Shown here: positions 45,601 through 52,810 of the stretch, in pieces | How the letters are laid out: each line of letters starts with the position of its first letter | Position numbering within the stretch: the stretch's first letter is position 1 | Origin: Candidatus Gastranaerophilales bacterium HUM_9 | GTDB lineage: Bacteria; Cyanobacteriota; Vampirovibrionia; Gastranaerophilales; Gastranaerophilaceae | Length of the DNA stretch: 64,000 nucleotides | Direction: 5' to 3' | Assembly: GCA_002103075.1 (NCBI GenBank) | Contig: DABG01000010.1 | Span: 36,120-100,119 of the forward strand | Program-made: the position numbers and the translations under genes | Notes under the pieces: generated by a model | Database searches by the model: none | The model's input: the letters and a program-made list of their open reading frames with translations, nothing else | Told to the model about the DNA's origin: nothing

Positions 45601-45825
45601 TAAGCTCTCTTTTAATTCGTTTAGTATAGCACTCGTGCTATTTTCTTTATAAAAATTTACAGCATAATCACCAAGCAATGCTATTGTAAGAAAAAATAAA
45701 TCCTTAATTTTTTCTTTATTAATATGAATACGATTCTCTTTTGGAACATCATATTCGTACATTTTTGCTTCAGAACGAGTCATACCTAATAATTCATTGG
45801 AATTGCTACCTGGTTTAAGCTTCAT
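42682..45825 (-). CDS. hamB: HamB: superfamily 2 helicase of the Hachiman anti-phage system
   Basis: A 1047-aa SF2 helicase. Motif I is PTSAGKT (residues 267-273), motif II DEGH (370-373), motif III SAVMGN, motif V CTSTLAQGVNMP and motif VI QNLVGRAGRAG. The long helical N- and C-terminal regions are as expected for HamB. In Hachiman, HamB is thought to sense DNA or its damage and to restrain or license the HamA nuclease. I start at ATG 45825 with GGAGG nine bases upstream, overlapping hamA by 11 bp; the frame is open a little further to 45849. Translationally coupled to the following unknown gene. Confidence 0.87.
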   Translation of the reverse strand: MKLKPGSNSNELLGMTRSEAKMYEYDVPKENRIHINKEKIKDLFFLTIALLGDYAVNFYKENSTSAILNELKESLIFSAQFFDAYFNAKLQDKDNDYYVIMGSAAYYLCDYMGSTKVLANKLKPDELNLDVNKLDLLLLDFLRNDFSAEINESVYITYINNIISSWNQFYSTGENFENIFYNLDNLRKEIYKNGTDRELLFIDILCAVVKKKYLHTTWYTMPLFTDIDKEIWKPLLTKIGIKELWPSQILIGKNEIFKGKSATIQMPTSAGKTKATELIIRSIFLADRTNLAVIVAPFRALCHDIQDDLQKAFYGENIEIDELSDVYQIDYELEDSREQKKILVLTPEKLLYILRQTPELAQVIGLIIYDEGHQFDSTSRGTNYELLLASLKLMLPKNCQTILISAVMGNIEDINNWLNGDDAAIINGKDIASTYRTIAFTSWIDTRGKIQFINKDNPDLEEYYVPRIIESQQLNKIGKERNDRFFPQKNDSNSIALYLGKKLVNRGGVAIFCGQKRSIKNLCDQVNDLIERQYNFDNIINYSNLNEISKIYNLYKANLGETSYTSAAKIGILTHHRTIPQGIRLSVENAMKESFAKFVICTSTLAQGVNMPLKYLIINSTQQGTDTISVRDFQNLVGRAGRAGMYTEGSIIFANNLLYDSRRNLEERWRWMRTKELIDPHNSENCNSTIFKIFDPIKNGLTGKNSRHIIMKPLDFAGAYINSKIEQLIGAIMQHETIMENNQDIGFKRENVESQCNEKINIIKNIESFILAQVDFQDNYEEEIKELAKSTLAYHLGDQKQKEEIIELFKLLGKHILESTQNNVQRKYFAKTLYGINENIELQNWVEENSQKLKSIEDINSFLELIFEKLMQYTNSKFYNQCNQQSEAKNIIKMWLNGKPYYKILEYLIKKSIKRKTKKRTFEYQIDDIVEFCENTLAYDGSLFIGAIIELLPNIYCDSDITNIIENLKLIQKRFKYGLSSKLEIILYELGFSDRTIVQELSIYLNNIPERALKKYIIKKYLHDNREMLRPVFTTFPFYFAEKMENI

Positions 45826-46633
45826 CAGCAGCCCTCCTATAAAGTTCATGAACTAAATTCATCATATTATCACCCTTGACGACTATTAGCATTAAATGAG
45901 GAATATCTACATGATTTGAAGTATCCGATGTTCTTAAAATTTTTTCGTCATATATTTCGTTAGAAAACAATGCAGCAGCACCATAAAACATAGTATAAGG
46001 TCTATCTGATATATTTTCAAAACGTTCTACCTTTTTGGCATTTTCAATATTATTTATCTCAATATATCTTTGTTTCATTGCATTTAAAGATTCTGCTATT
46101 CGAACATTATCCTTTCGAGAATCATCAATTGCTTTTTGCAATCGATTCTCGGTTGTATTTGTATATGAAGCTTTTGCTTCGATAACCGTAAGAATATCCT
46201 TATTGGTTTCATTCGAATCAAATAATTTAAATCCAATTATATCTGACCCCATAGGGGATGAATTTCTATTAATTTTATTTGAATATCTAGTTCTTGGAAC
46301 CCAATAGTTCAATATATACTCAAGATAGTCAGATATTAATATTTCACTAAAGTCGCCTGAACGGACACTTGGACCAGGTGTACCTGTTTGAGCTGGGAAT
46401 TTTAGGGTTAACAAATAATCCTTTTTTGACAAACCAGTTCCCTTTCTTAAAAGATCTATTTTTTCGTCAGGGCAATAATGGTTCCTAAAATGTTTAGCCC
46501 AATCCGACATGGTTTCGTCATCAGTACTATTATAATTAAAAGAAAAAACTTTAATAGGTTTTCCATCCGTAGTCGTAATATTTTCTTCTTTTTCTTCAAC
46601 TAACCATTCTGAAAATTTTTGAGCCCATGTCAT
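45815..46633 (-). CDS. hamA: HamA: DUF1837 nuclease of the Hachiman anti-phage system
   Basis: A 272-aa DUF1837 protein with a PD-(D/E)xK-type site: E97 in GDFSEILISDYLEYIL, D131 in GSDIIGFKLF and E152-A-K154 in TVIEAKASY. This is the effector that degrades DNA in Hachiman defence. The order hamA then hamB with overlapping ends is the standard arrangement. The opposite-strand gap to dpnA is 101 bp, so the two defence systems are divergently transcribed. Confidence 0.88.
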   Translation of the reverse strand: MTWAQKFSEWLVEEKEENITTTDGKPIKVFSFNYNSTDDETMSDWAKHFRNHYCPDEKIDLLRKGTGLSKKDYLLTLKFPAQTGTPGPSVRSGDFSEILISDYLEYILNYWVPRTRYSNKINRNSSPMGSDIIGFKLFDSNETNKDILTVIEAKASYTNTTENRLQKAIDDSRKDNVRIAESLNAMKQRYIEINNIENAKKVERFENISDRPYTMFYGAAALFSNEIYDEKILRTSDTSNHVDIPHLMLIVVKGDNMMNLVHELYRRAADEA

Positions 46634-46734
46634 AAGAATCCCCTTATATTATAAAATTATATCTTAAACACGAAGATTTATTTTGATTTTTCAAAATTAT
46701 AGCTATCTTCTCTTTTTTATAATAAAATAAACTC

Positions 46735-47538
46735 ATGCAAAAGTTTTATGAAAAAGAGGATATAACTTTATTTCAGGGTGATTGTATTGAGATTTTAAAT
46801 AGAGCAACTCCTGAATCTATAGATATGATTTTTGCAGACCCGCCGTATATGCTTTCTAATGGGGGGATAACCTGTCAATCAGGCAAAGTTGTTTCTGTCA
46901 ACAAAGGGAAATGGGATGAAAGCAAAGGCTTGGACGAAGATTTTGAATTCCATCAAAAATGGATTAATGCTTGTAAAAGAGTTTTAAAACCTAACGGAAC
47001 AATTTGGATTTCGGGGACTTATCATTCAATTTATGCTTGTGGATTTGCGTTGCAAAAATCTGGCTTTAAAATTTTAAATGATATATGTTGGTTTAAACCG
47101 AATGCTTCGCCAAATATGAGCTGTAGGTATTTTACAGCTAGTCATGAAACTTTATTATGGGCAAGAAAAGACCCAAAAGGCAAGCATACTTTCAATTACG
47201 AAGCAATGAAAAATGGGGATTGGAACGATGATATTCTTAAAAAGCCAAATAAACAAATGCGTTCGGTTTGGCAAATAGATACTCCAAAACCTTCTGAAAA
47301 AGAATTCGGCAAACACCCGACTCAAAAACCTTTAGAATTGTTAAGGCGCATAATCCTTGCGTCAACTAACAAAGGCGATTTAATACTCGATCCATTCACA
47401 GGAAGCTCAACTACTGGTATAATGGCATTAGAGTTAGGTAGGAAATTTATTGGAATAGACTTAGAAAAAGAATACTTAGACCTTTCTGTTAAAAGGTTTG
47501 AGCAACTATTTTCAAAGGAAGATAAAGCATGGCAGTAG
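46735..47538 (+). CDS. dpnA: DpnA-like adenine methyltransferase (M2 of a DpnII system)
   Basis: Beta-class N6-adenine DNA methyltransferase. DPPY (residues 35-38) comes before the SAM motif DPFTGSSTTGIMALELGR near residue 220. The stretch DPPYMLSNGGITCQSGKVVS and WISGTYHSIYACG match the M2.DpnII enzyme as I remember it, and HPTQKPLELLRRIILAST is the usual class signature. It would methylate GATC, including single-stranded DNA in the DpnII model. A TAAAAT -10 box ends six bases before the ATG. It overlaps the next gene by 10 bp. Confidence 0.9.
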   Translation: MQKFYEKEDITLFQGDCIEILNRATPESIDMIFADPPYMLSNGGITCQSGKVVSVNKGKWDESKGLDEDFEFHQKWINACKRVLKPNGTIWISGTYHSIYACGFALQKSGFKILNDICWFKPNASPNMSCRYFTASHETLLWARKDPKGKHTFNYEAMKNGDWNDDILKKPNKQMRSVWQIDTPKPSEKEFGKHPTQKPLELLRRIILASTNKGDLILDPFTGSSTTGIMALELGRKFIGIDLEKEYLDLSVKRFEQLFSKEDKAWQ

Positions 47539-48371
47539 TTTTAGAACAATTGAAAAGTGAAACATATCCGATTATTAAATGGGTTGGCGGCAAGCGTCAG
47601 CTTATGTTTGAACTAATTAAAAACATGCCAAAATCTTACAATCGTTATTTTGAGCCTTTCATTGGCGGCGGTGCTTTATTTTTTGAATTACAACCGGAAC
47701 AGGCTTATATTTCTGATATGAATGAAGAGTTGATTAACCTTTATTCAGTTGTTCGAGATAATGTTTATGAACTTATTAAGGATTTAAGCAAGCACGAAGT
47801 TTCAAAAGAATATTTTTTAGAAATTCGAAATATTGATAGAACTGAACAATATACAGAATTGTCAGATGTAGAAAGAGCAAGTCGTTTTATTTATTTGAAT
47901 AGAACCTGCTTTAATGGTATGTATAGAGTGAATTCTCAAGGGCAATTTAATGTTCCATTTGGACATTATAAAAACCCTCGTATAATTGACGAGAACAACC
48001 TTTTGAATTGTTCTGAACTATTAAAAAAGACTGAAATTAAATGTGCTGATTTTTCAGAAATTTTAACTAAGGTTAAAAAAGGTGATTTGGTTTATTTTGA
48101 CCCACCTTATGTACCATTAAATGAGACTTCAAGTTTTACTGCATATACAAAAGACGGCTTTGATATTGATATGCAGTTTAAACTACGTGATGTTTGCGAT
48201 GAATTAGACACAATGGGAATAAAATTTATGCTTTCAAATTCTGACACAAAATTAGTGAATGAATTATATGCAAACTATGAAATTAAAAAAGTCTTTGCCT
48301 CTCGTCAAATTAATGCAAATGCAGACGGTAGAGGCAAAATCACAGAAGTTTTAGTGAGGAATTATGACTAG
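47529..48371 (+). CDS. dpnM: Dam/DpnM-type GATC adenine methyltransferase
   Basis: Alpha-class Dam-family methyltransferase protecting host GATC sites. IKWVGGKRQLM (residues 16-26) is the SAM-binding start, FEPFIGGGALFFEL the acidic loop and VYFDPPYVPL (188-197) the catalytic DPPY. FIYLNRTCFNGMYRVNSQG is the Dam-type recognition segment. At 280 aa it is complete. It overlaps both neighbours by 8-10 bp, so the three restriction-modification genes are tightly coupled, methyltransferases first. Confidence 0.93.
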   Translation: MAVVLEQLKSETYPIIKWVGGKRQLMFELIKNMPKSYNRYFEPFIGGGALFFELQPEQAYISDMNEELINLYSVVRDNVYELIKDLSKHEVSKEYFLEIRNIDRTEQYTELSDVERASRFIYLNRTCFNGMYRVNSQGQFNVPFGHYKNPRIIDENNLLNCSELLKKTEIKCADFSEILTKVKKGDLVYFDPPYVPLNETSSFTAYTKDGFDIDMQFKLRDVCDELDTMGIKFMLSNSDTKLVNELYANYEIKKVFASRQINANADGRGKITEVLVRNYD

Positions 48372-49218
48372 AGATTTTAAAGAATGGCTATCTACATTTA
48401 GACCTTGTATTGCAGATTACTGCTACTATGTAGATTTTGATAAAGTAAATAAAAATGTTGACGATGTAAAGGTTGAATTAAATATTTTAAATTCTCTAGT
48501 TGGCTCAAAAAACATTGAAAAAGATTTTGAAGATATTATTACTAAATATCCTGAAACCCTAAAATGTATTCCATTGCTTTTAGCAGTTCGCTCTAACGAA
48601 ATTTCTGTTACAGATGCTGATGGAGAATATAATTTTTCTTTTAGAAAACAAAACTACAGTATAGATGATTATAAAATGTTTATGCGAAAAACAAAACTTT
48701 TTGATTTGTTAGAAAATCATATTGTAAGTAATTTAGTTGATTATGCAACTGGTGTTGAAACAGGGCTAGATAGTAACGGGCGTAAAAATCGTGGCGGTCA
48801 TTTAATGGAAAACCTTGTAGAAAGTTTTATTAAAAAAGCAGGTTTTACAAAAGGTCAAAACTATTTCAAAGAAATGTATATTCACGAAATTGAAGAAAAA
48901 TGGGGTGTTAACCTTTCTGCAATTTCTAATCAAGGCAAAATGGAAAAACGCTTTGATTTTGTGATTAAAACTGATAATCAAATTTATGTAATCGAAACAA
49001 ATTTCTATTCAAGTGGCGGCTCAAAATTAAATGAAACAGCAAGAAGTTATAAAACACTAGCTCAAGAAGTTGCAACAATAGATGGGGTAACGTTTATTTG
49101 GTTTACTGACGGTTTCGGTTGGAATAGTGCAAGAAACAATCTTGAAGAAACCTTTGATGTTTTGGATACGGTTTATAATATTCAAGACTTAGAAGATGGT
49201 ATTTTAGAGGATTTATAA
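48364..49218 (+). CDS. dpnB: DpnII-family type II restriction endonuclease (GATC)
   Basis: Restriction partner of the two methyltransferases. FKEWLSTFRPCIADYCYYVD, LNILNSLVGSKNIEKDFEDI and NHIVSNLVDYATGVETGLDS agree closely with DpnII from memory, and length (284 aa) is the same. The nuclease core lies about residues 195-225, with RFDFVI, then YVIETNFYSSGGSKLNETAR. Expected to cut unmethylated GATC. Its stop overlaps the start of the membrane-protein gene (TAATG), extending the operon beyond the classical three genes. Confidence 0.92.
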   Translation: MTRDFKEWLSTFRPCIADYCYYVDFDKVNKNVDDVKVELNILNSLVGSKNIEKDFEDIITKYPETLKCIPLLLAVRSNEISVTDADGEYNFSFRKQNYSIDDYKMFMRKTKLFDLLENHIVSNLVDYATGVETGLDSNGRKNRGGHLMENLVESFIKKAGFTKGQNYFKEMYIHEIEEKWGVNLSAISNQGKMEKRFDFVIKTDNQIYVIETNFYSSGGSKLNETARSYKTLAQEVATIDGVTFIWFTDGFGWNSARNNLEETFDVLDTVYNIQDLEDGILEDL

Positions 49219-49916
49219 TGTTATATTCTGTTTTTATTAATTTAATAAAATTTATTATTTATATTTCTAGTTTTACTATATTTCTTTGCTTCTTAAAAAA
49301 ATATGCAATTGATTTTTTCTTTAATATAAGCGTTAGTAATTCTGAACGGGAATTTATAACAAAAGAGTTTAAACAAAAGTTTGAGACTAGTAAATTAAAC
49401 CATAAAGAAAAAATATTAGGTATTTTTACTGTAAATAAATTATCTCTATTAATAGATATAAAAGATTTTTATGAAAAGGAAGTGCAAATTTATTATAAAG
49501 AATATAATGATTTTCTGAAAAAAATAGAAAATTTATTTAAAATGTTTACTTTTCCAATTACTATCTATTCTGGGTGTATTGCTTATTTAATAAAAAATAA
49601 TGCATTTAATGAAACATATAAAATAACATTAATGTTAATTAGTTTATTAATATATTTTTATTTTTTGATTCGAATAATTTGGATTCAATCTTTTCAAAAT
49701 GCATATCAATTACTAAAAACAGAATTACCTATAATTAAATGTAAAAATAGGGAGCAGTATTTAAAAAATTATATTTATAACAATGCTCTTATTTTAAAAC
49801 TCAATAAAGAAAATTTGCAAAGGTTAAAAATGAAAATAAAATGGATTCATTTACAATATATAATATCATCTAGCATTTTAATAATTTCAATTATAATAAT
49901 ATATGTTACTAAATAG
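49218..49916 (+). CDS. Membrane protein coupled to the DpnII operon
   Basis: A 232-aa protein I do not recognise. Four hydrophobic segments are visible: about 5-27, 107-125, 135-156 and 209-230, with a ~75-residue Lys/Glu-rich soluble region between the first and second and another (about 160-208) between the third and fourth. The start codon overlaps the endonuclease stop. A membrane protein with helical arms next to defence genes fits known effector layouts, but no motif proves that. Very A+T-rich codon use, as in the rest of the island. Confidence 0.65.
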   Translation: MLYSVFINLIKFIIYISSFTIFLCFLKKYAIDFFFNISVSNSEREFITKEFKQKFETSKLNHKEKILGIFTVNKLSLLIDIKDFYEKEVQIYYKEYNDFLKKIENLFKMFTFPITIYSGCIAYLIKNNAFNETYKITLMLISLLIYFYFLIRIIWIQSFQNAYQLLKTELPIIKCKNREQYLKNYIYNNALILKLNKENLQRLKMKIKWIHLQYIISSSILIISIIIIYVTK

Positions 49917-49929
49917 AAAGGAGTAAGAT

Positions 49930-50154
49930 ATGTCAGATGAAAATAAAAAAATATTATTACAATTAAAAGAAATTCGGCAAAAACAACTAAAACAAATTCC
50001 ATTAAACAGTAGTGATATTCAGTTAATAAATATCGTTAAAAGTCGAATACAAGGAATTAGTAAACAACGTTTTTTAAAGAATCTTTCCGAAAGTACAAGT
50101 GATAGTGAATCGGATATAGACACTTTAATTGAACAAATTATAAAAAATCACTAG
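49930..50154 (+). CDS. Small 74-aa protein of the same operon
   Basis: A short, helical, Lys/Gln/Ser-rich protein (KILLQLKEIRQKQLKQIPLN, then ESTSDSESDIDTLIEQII) without signal peptide or membrane span. GGAG lies six bases before the ATG and the gap to the membrane-protein gene is 13 bp, so both are probably co-translated. The acidic C-terminus could contact the basic soluble arm of the membrane protein. I do not recognise a family. Confidence 0.6.
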   Translation: MSDENKKILLQLKEIRQKQLKQIPLNSSDIQLINIVKSRIQGISKQRFLKNLSESTSDSESDIDTLIEQIIKNH

Positions 50155-50200
50155 TATGCAGAAAGAGGTGTATTAAAATAAAATAATATGAGATTCAACT

Positions 50201-51026
50201 ATGAAAATTATATTAAGTAGAAAAGGGGTTGATAGTGCATCAGGCGGATGTCCTAGTTTTATTATTGGCGACAAATTAATTTCCTTGCCAATACCCGATG
50301 AACATACAAATCTGGGATATAATAATGTTCAAATTTGTGGTTATAATCTTGGTAAAATTTTTGAAAAAAGTAAAATTAAACCAAAATTGAATGGCACAGA
50401 GATAATGACTTGTCATTTAGACCCTGATATAGAAAGTGGGCTATTCGGGCAATGCTCGGCTGCCGCTCAATATTTGATAAATAATAATGTAAAAGTTGGA
50501 GATTTGTTGTTATTCTTTGGATGGTTCAGAGAATTTGATATTAAGACTCATAAATTTTGTACACAAGATAAGATGGGAAAACATTGTATATATGCTTATT
50601 TTAAAATCGGGAGAATTTTAGATTTAAACAATTCGCAAGATAGGGAGGAGGAAGCATTACAACTTACAAAAACTCATCCACATATTGCTTATAAATCAAC
50701 TGAATACGAGAAAACAAACTTATTATTTGTCGCAGATTACAAAATTATTAGAAAATTCTGACATAAGAGGGTGTAGAAGATTTAAGTTTTCAGAAAGTAC
50801 AACCTTAACAAAAGCAAACGAGAATAAATCAATTTGGCAACTTCCAAAATGTTTTATGAATGTAAATGTAACATATCACACAAATAAAAAACGTTGGGTA
50901 GAATTAAATGAAGAATTTTGCCAACTTAAAAGTGTTTGTCGTGGACAAGGATTTGTAATAAGCGAAAACAAAAATGTTGAACAATGGGCGATTGAATTAA
51001 TCACAAATAATCTTTTACATTTATAA
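50201..51026 (+). pseudogene. Nmad3-family nucleotide-modification gene, frameshifted
   Basis: Two overlapping frames together make one Nmad3 (nucleotide modification associated domain 3) protein of about 275 aa. Frame 1 (50201-50761) has ILSRKGVDSASGGCPSFIIG, THC-like MTCHLDPDIESG, FGQCSAAAQYL and LLLFFGWFREFD, and stops after ADYKIIRKF. The rest (DIRGCRRFKF, TKANENKSIWQLPKCF, VNVTYHTNKKRWVELN, CRGQGFVIS) continues in the +1 frame to 51026. The break lies at TTC-TGA-C (50756-50762). Mutation, sequencing error or +1 frameshifting are possible; I favour mutation. Predicted role: modification of bases or nucleotides in phage-host conflict. Confidence 0.75.
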
Positions 51027-51114
51027 AAAATTCTTACTTTGATAATTTTGTCATTTGTTAATAGTTGTTTTAAATAAATATTTGCAATATTATAAAATAT
51101 CAAAGGAGACTTGT

Positions 51115-51582
51115 ATGCAAAAATTATTAATTGCAGTAGAGGGTGTGAGCAATAGCGGTAAAACAACAACATTAAAAGAAATTCTTAGCTTATTACAAAA
51201 AGACCCTAAGACTATATCTATACGAATACAAAATGACGTTAAGAAGAAAAAGCCAAATGAATTTTATATTCCTAAAATCGGTGATATGACTTGTATATTT
51301 GAACTTGCGTTAATTAATAATAAATTATTAAAAATAGGTATTGCAACAGGAGGTGATACATTAGCTATTGTTTCTTCAAATTTAACTTATTTTGATAATA
51401 ATAATTGCGATGTAATGTTTTGTGCCACTAAATCAAGGGGGCAAACTGTAGATTATATACATAATTATATAGATAATAAGGAAACAATATTTCTACCATT
51501 TTTTAAAGCTTGTGATACAAATAAGCATGATACAAAACTTGCACAAGATATTGTAAATACGGCATTAAAATGGTTTTCGTAA
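51115..51582 (+). CDS. P-loop NTPase linked to the Nmad3 gene
   Basis: A 155-aa protein with Walker A motif GVSNSGKTT (residues 9-17) near the N-terminus. A Walker B-like hhhhD could be CDVMFCATKSRG. AAGGAG is seven bases before the ATG at 51115; the frame is open 20 codons upstream but has no better start. Size and early P-loop resemble small nucleotide or dNMP kinases, so a role in supplying or modifying nucleotides with Nmad3 is possible. I cannot assign a family with certainty. Confidence 0.65.
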   Translation: MQKLLIAVEGVSNSGKTTTLKEILSLLQKDPKTISIRIQNDVKKKKPNEFYIPKIGDMTCIFELALINNKLLKIGIATGGDTLAIVSSNLTYFDNNNCDVMFCATKSRGQTVDYIHNYIDNKETIFLPFFKACDTNKHDTKLAQDIVNTALKWFS

Positions 51583-51626
51583 TTTATTTAAATTTCTAAA
51601 ACTTCATTTTGGTCATAATAACTCTC

Positions 51627-52133
51627 CTATCTGCACATTGAATTTTTAACACCATAATACGGATTATGTCTAATTAGTCCCTGTTCAAACGCATATTTCA
51701 AAATACTTCCAAGTAATGTAACACCATTACTTGCGGTTTTTGGTTTGTATTTTTCTTTCATTTTCTGCATAAAATCAACAATCATTTCATAGGTGATTTT
51801 ATTGATTTGAATTTCGCCAAAATATGGCAAAATATTGTATTTTAACTGTGATTTATAACCTTTCAAAGTATCTTTTGTCAGTTTTCTATTTACAAGATAA
51901 TCTTTTGCCAAATCACTAAATAAAAGATTCTTCTTCCTAAAAGTTGGTTTGGGATACAAATCAAAAGTTTTTTCTTTAGAAATTTCTACATATCTATACA
52001 AACCTTGTTCAGAGATTATTTTATTTTCGTTCAAAAGGTGTTCAAACTCTGTTTTGCAATCACATTCGGCAATCATATTAATTTCGTCTAGTGTAAATTC
52101 TTTTAGGTGTTTGGCTAATTTTTCTATATTCAT
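51627..52133 (-). CDS. Integrase SAM-like domain protein lacking a catalytic domain
   Basis: Residues about 65-155 match the N-terminal core-binding (SAM-like) domain of phage tyrosine recombinases: FSDLAKDYLVNRKLTKDTLK, FGEIQINKITYEMIVDF, then LGSILKYAFEQGLIRHNPY. The protein stops right after this domain, so the Arg-His-Arg-Tyr catalytic half is missing and no frame downstream restores it. It overlaps the AAA+ ATPase gene by 4 bp. It is either a truncated integrase or a DNA-binding accessory of the transposition module, comparable in position to TniQ/TnsD-type targeting factors, though without their sequence. Confidence 0.7.
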   Translation of the reverse strand: MNIEKLAKHLKEFTLDEINMIAECDCKTEFEHLLNENKIISEQGLYRYVEISKEKTFDLYPKPTFRKKNLLFSDLAKDYLVNRKLTKDTLKGYKSQLKYNILPYFGEIQINKITYEMIVDFMQKMKEKYKPKTASNGVTLLGSILKYAFEQGLIRHNPYYGVKNSMCR

Positions 52134-52810
52134 AAAATCTGCTCCGTAATTTCTTTTGTTATTTCTGTTAAATTATTATCTTTGGCAAAGGTTTCCATTT
52201 GGTTTATTAACTGAACTATTTGCCTGAATCTGTTGTATTTTGTATGGATATATTCAACAGCATCGGGGGTAAATGTAACTTCTGATAACTGGCTGACAAT
52301 TTGTGACAAATCATTTACCCCAAAAGTTTCAAATTTTACAATTTCAGAAAACCTATCAAAAAGATGTTTGTATCGTTCTAGTTTTTTATGTGCCAATCCC
52401 ATACCAACAAAGATTATTGGACAATTAGTTTCATCATGAATATCTCTCAAAATTTCTATTGTCTTCAAGTTGTTCATCAAGTAATCAATTTCATCAACAA
52501 TGATTAATTGTGGTTTTTGTTTTAATTTTTGTACTATCAAATTAAAATTATCCGACGTTAAATATCTCGGAATTTCGTCCATTTCTTTTGCAATTTCTTC
52601 TAACAACCAACGTCCTGTCATTAAGTTTGTAACCCTTAAATATATCGCATCATATTTGCAAGCCAACCATAATGCTGTTTGGGATTTACCAAGCCCTGGT
52701 TCGCCATAGATGAGCCCCATTTTAGGAATATTCTTTGGTTTGTTTAGAAGATTTTCAACTAAACCAATAAAATTTTTCACGTTCGTTGTTTTAATAAAAA
52801 TTCTATTCAT
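52130..52810 (-). CDS. MuB/TnsC-like AAA+ transposition ATPase
   Basis: AAA+ ATPase of the MuB/TniB type, which binds target DNA and activates the transposase. Walker A is GEPGLGKS (residues 36-43), Walker B LIIVDEID (102-109), sensor 1 region IIFVGMG, and an Arg in LFDRFSEIVKF may be the finger. The C-terminal part (HTKYNRFRQIVQLINQMETF) is the lid. At 226 aa it is short and lacks an N-terminal HTH, resembling the bacterial AAA_22 group. It overlaps the transposase by 8 bp and the integrase-like gene by 4 bp. Confidence 0.85.
   Translation of the reverse strand: MNRIFIKTTNVKNFIGLVENLLNKPKNIPKMGLIYGEPGLGKSQTALWLACKYDAIYLRVTNLMTGRWLLEEIAKEMDEIPRYLTSDNFNLIVQKLKQKPQLIIVDEIDYLMNNLKTIEILRDIHDETNCPIIFVGMGLAHKKLERYKHLFDRFSEIVKFETFGVNDLSQIVSQLSEVTFTPDAVEYIHTKYNRFRQIVQLINQMETFAKDNNLTEITKEITEQIL

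Noticed and set aside
45826..45849. Longer start for hamB
   Set aside because: GGAGG lies within these codons and is ideally spaced for the ATG at 45825.
50685..51026. Independent gene of 113 aa after the Nmad3 N-terminal frame
   Set aside because: Its content continues the Nmad3 domain in sequence order, so it is the second half of a frameshifted gene rather than a separate protein.
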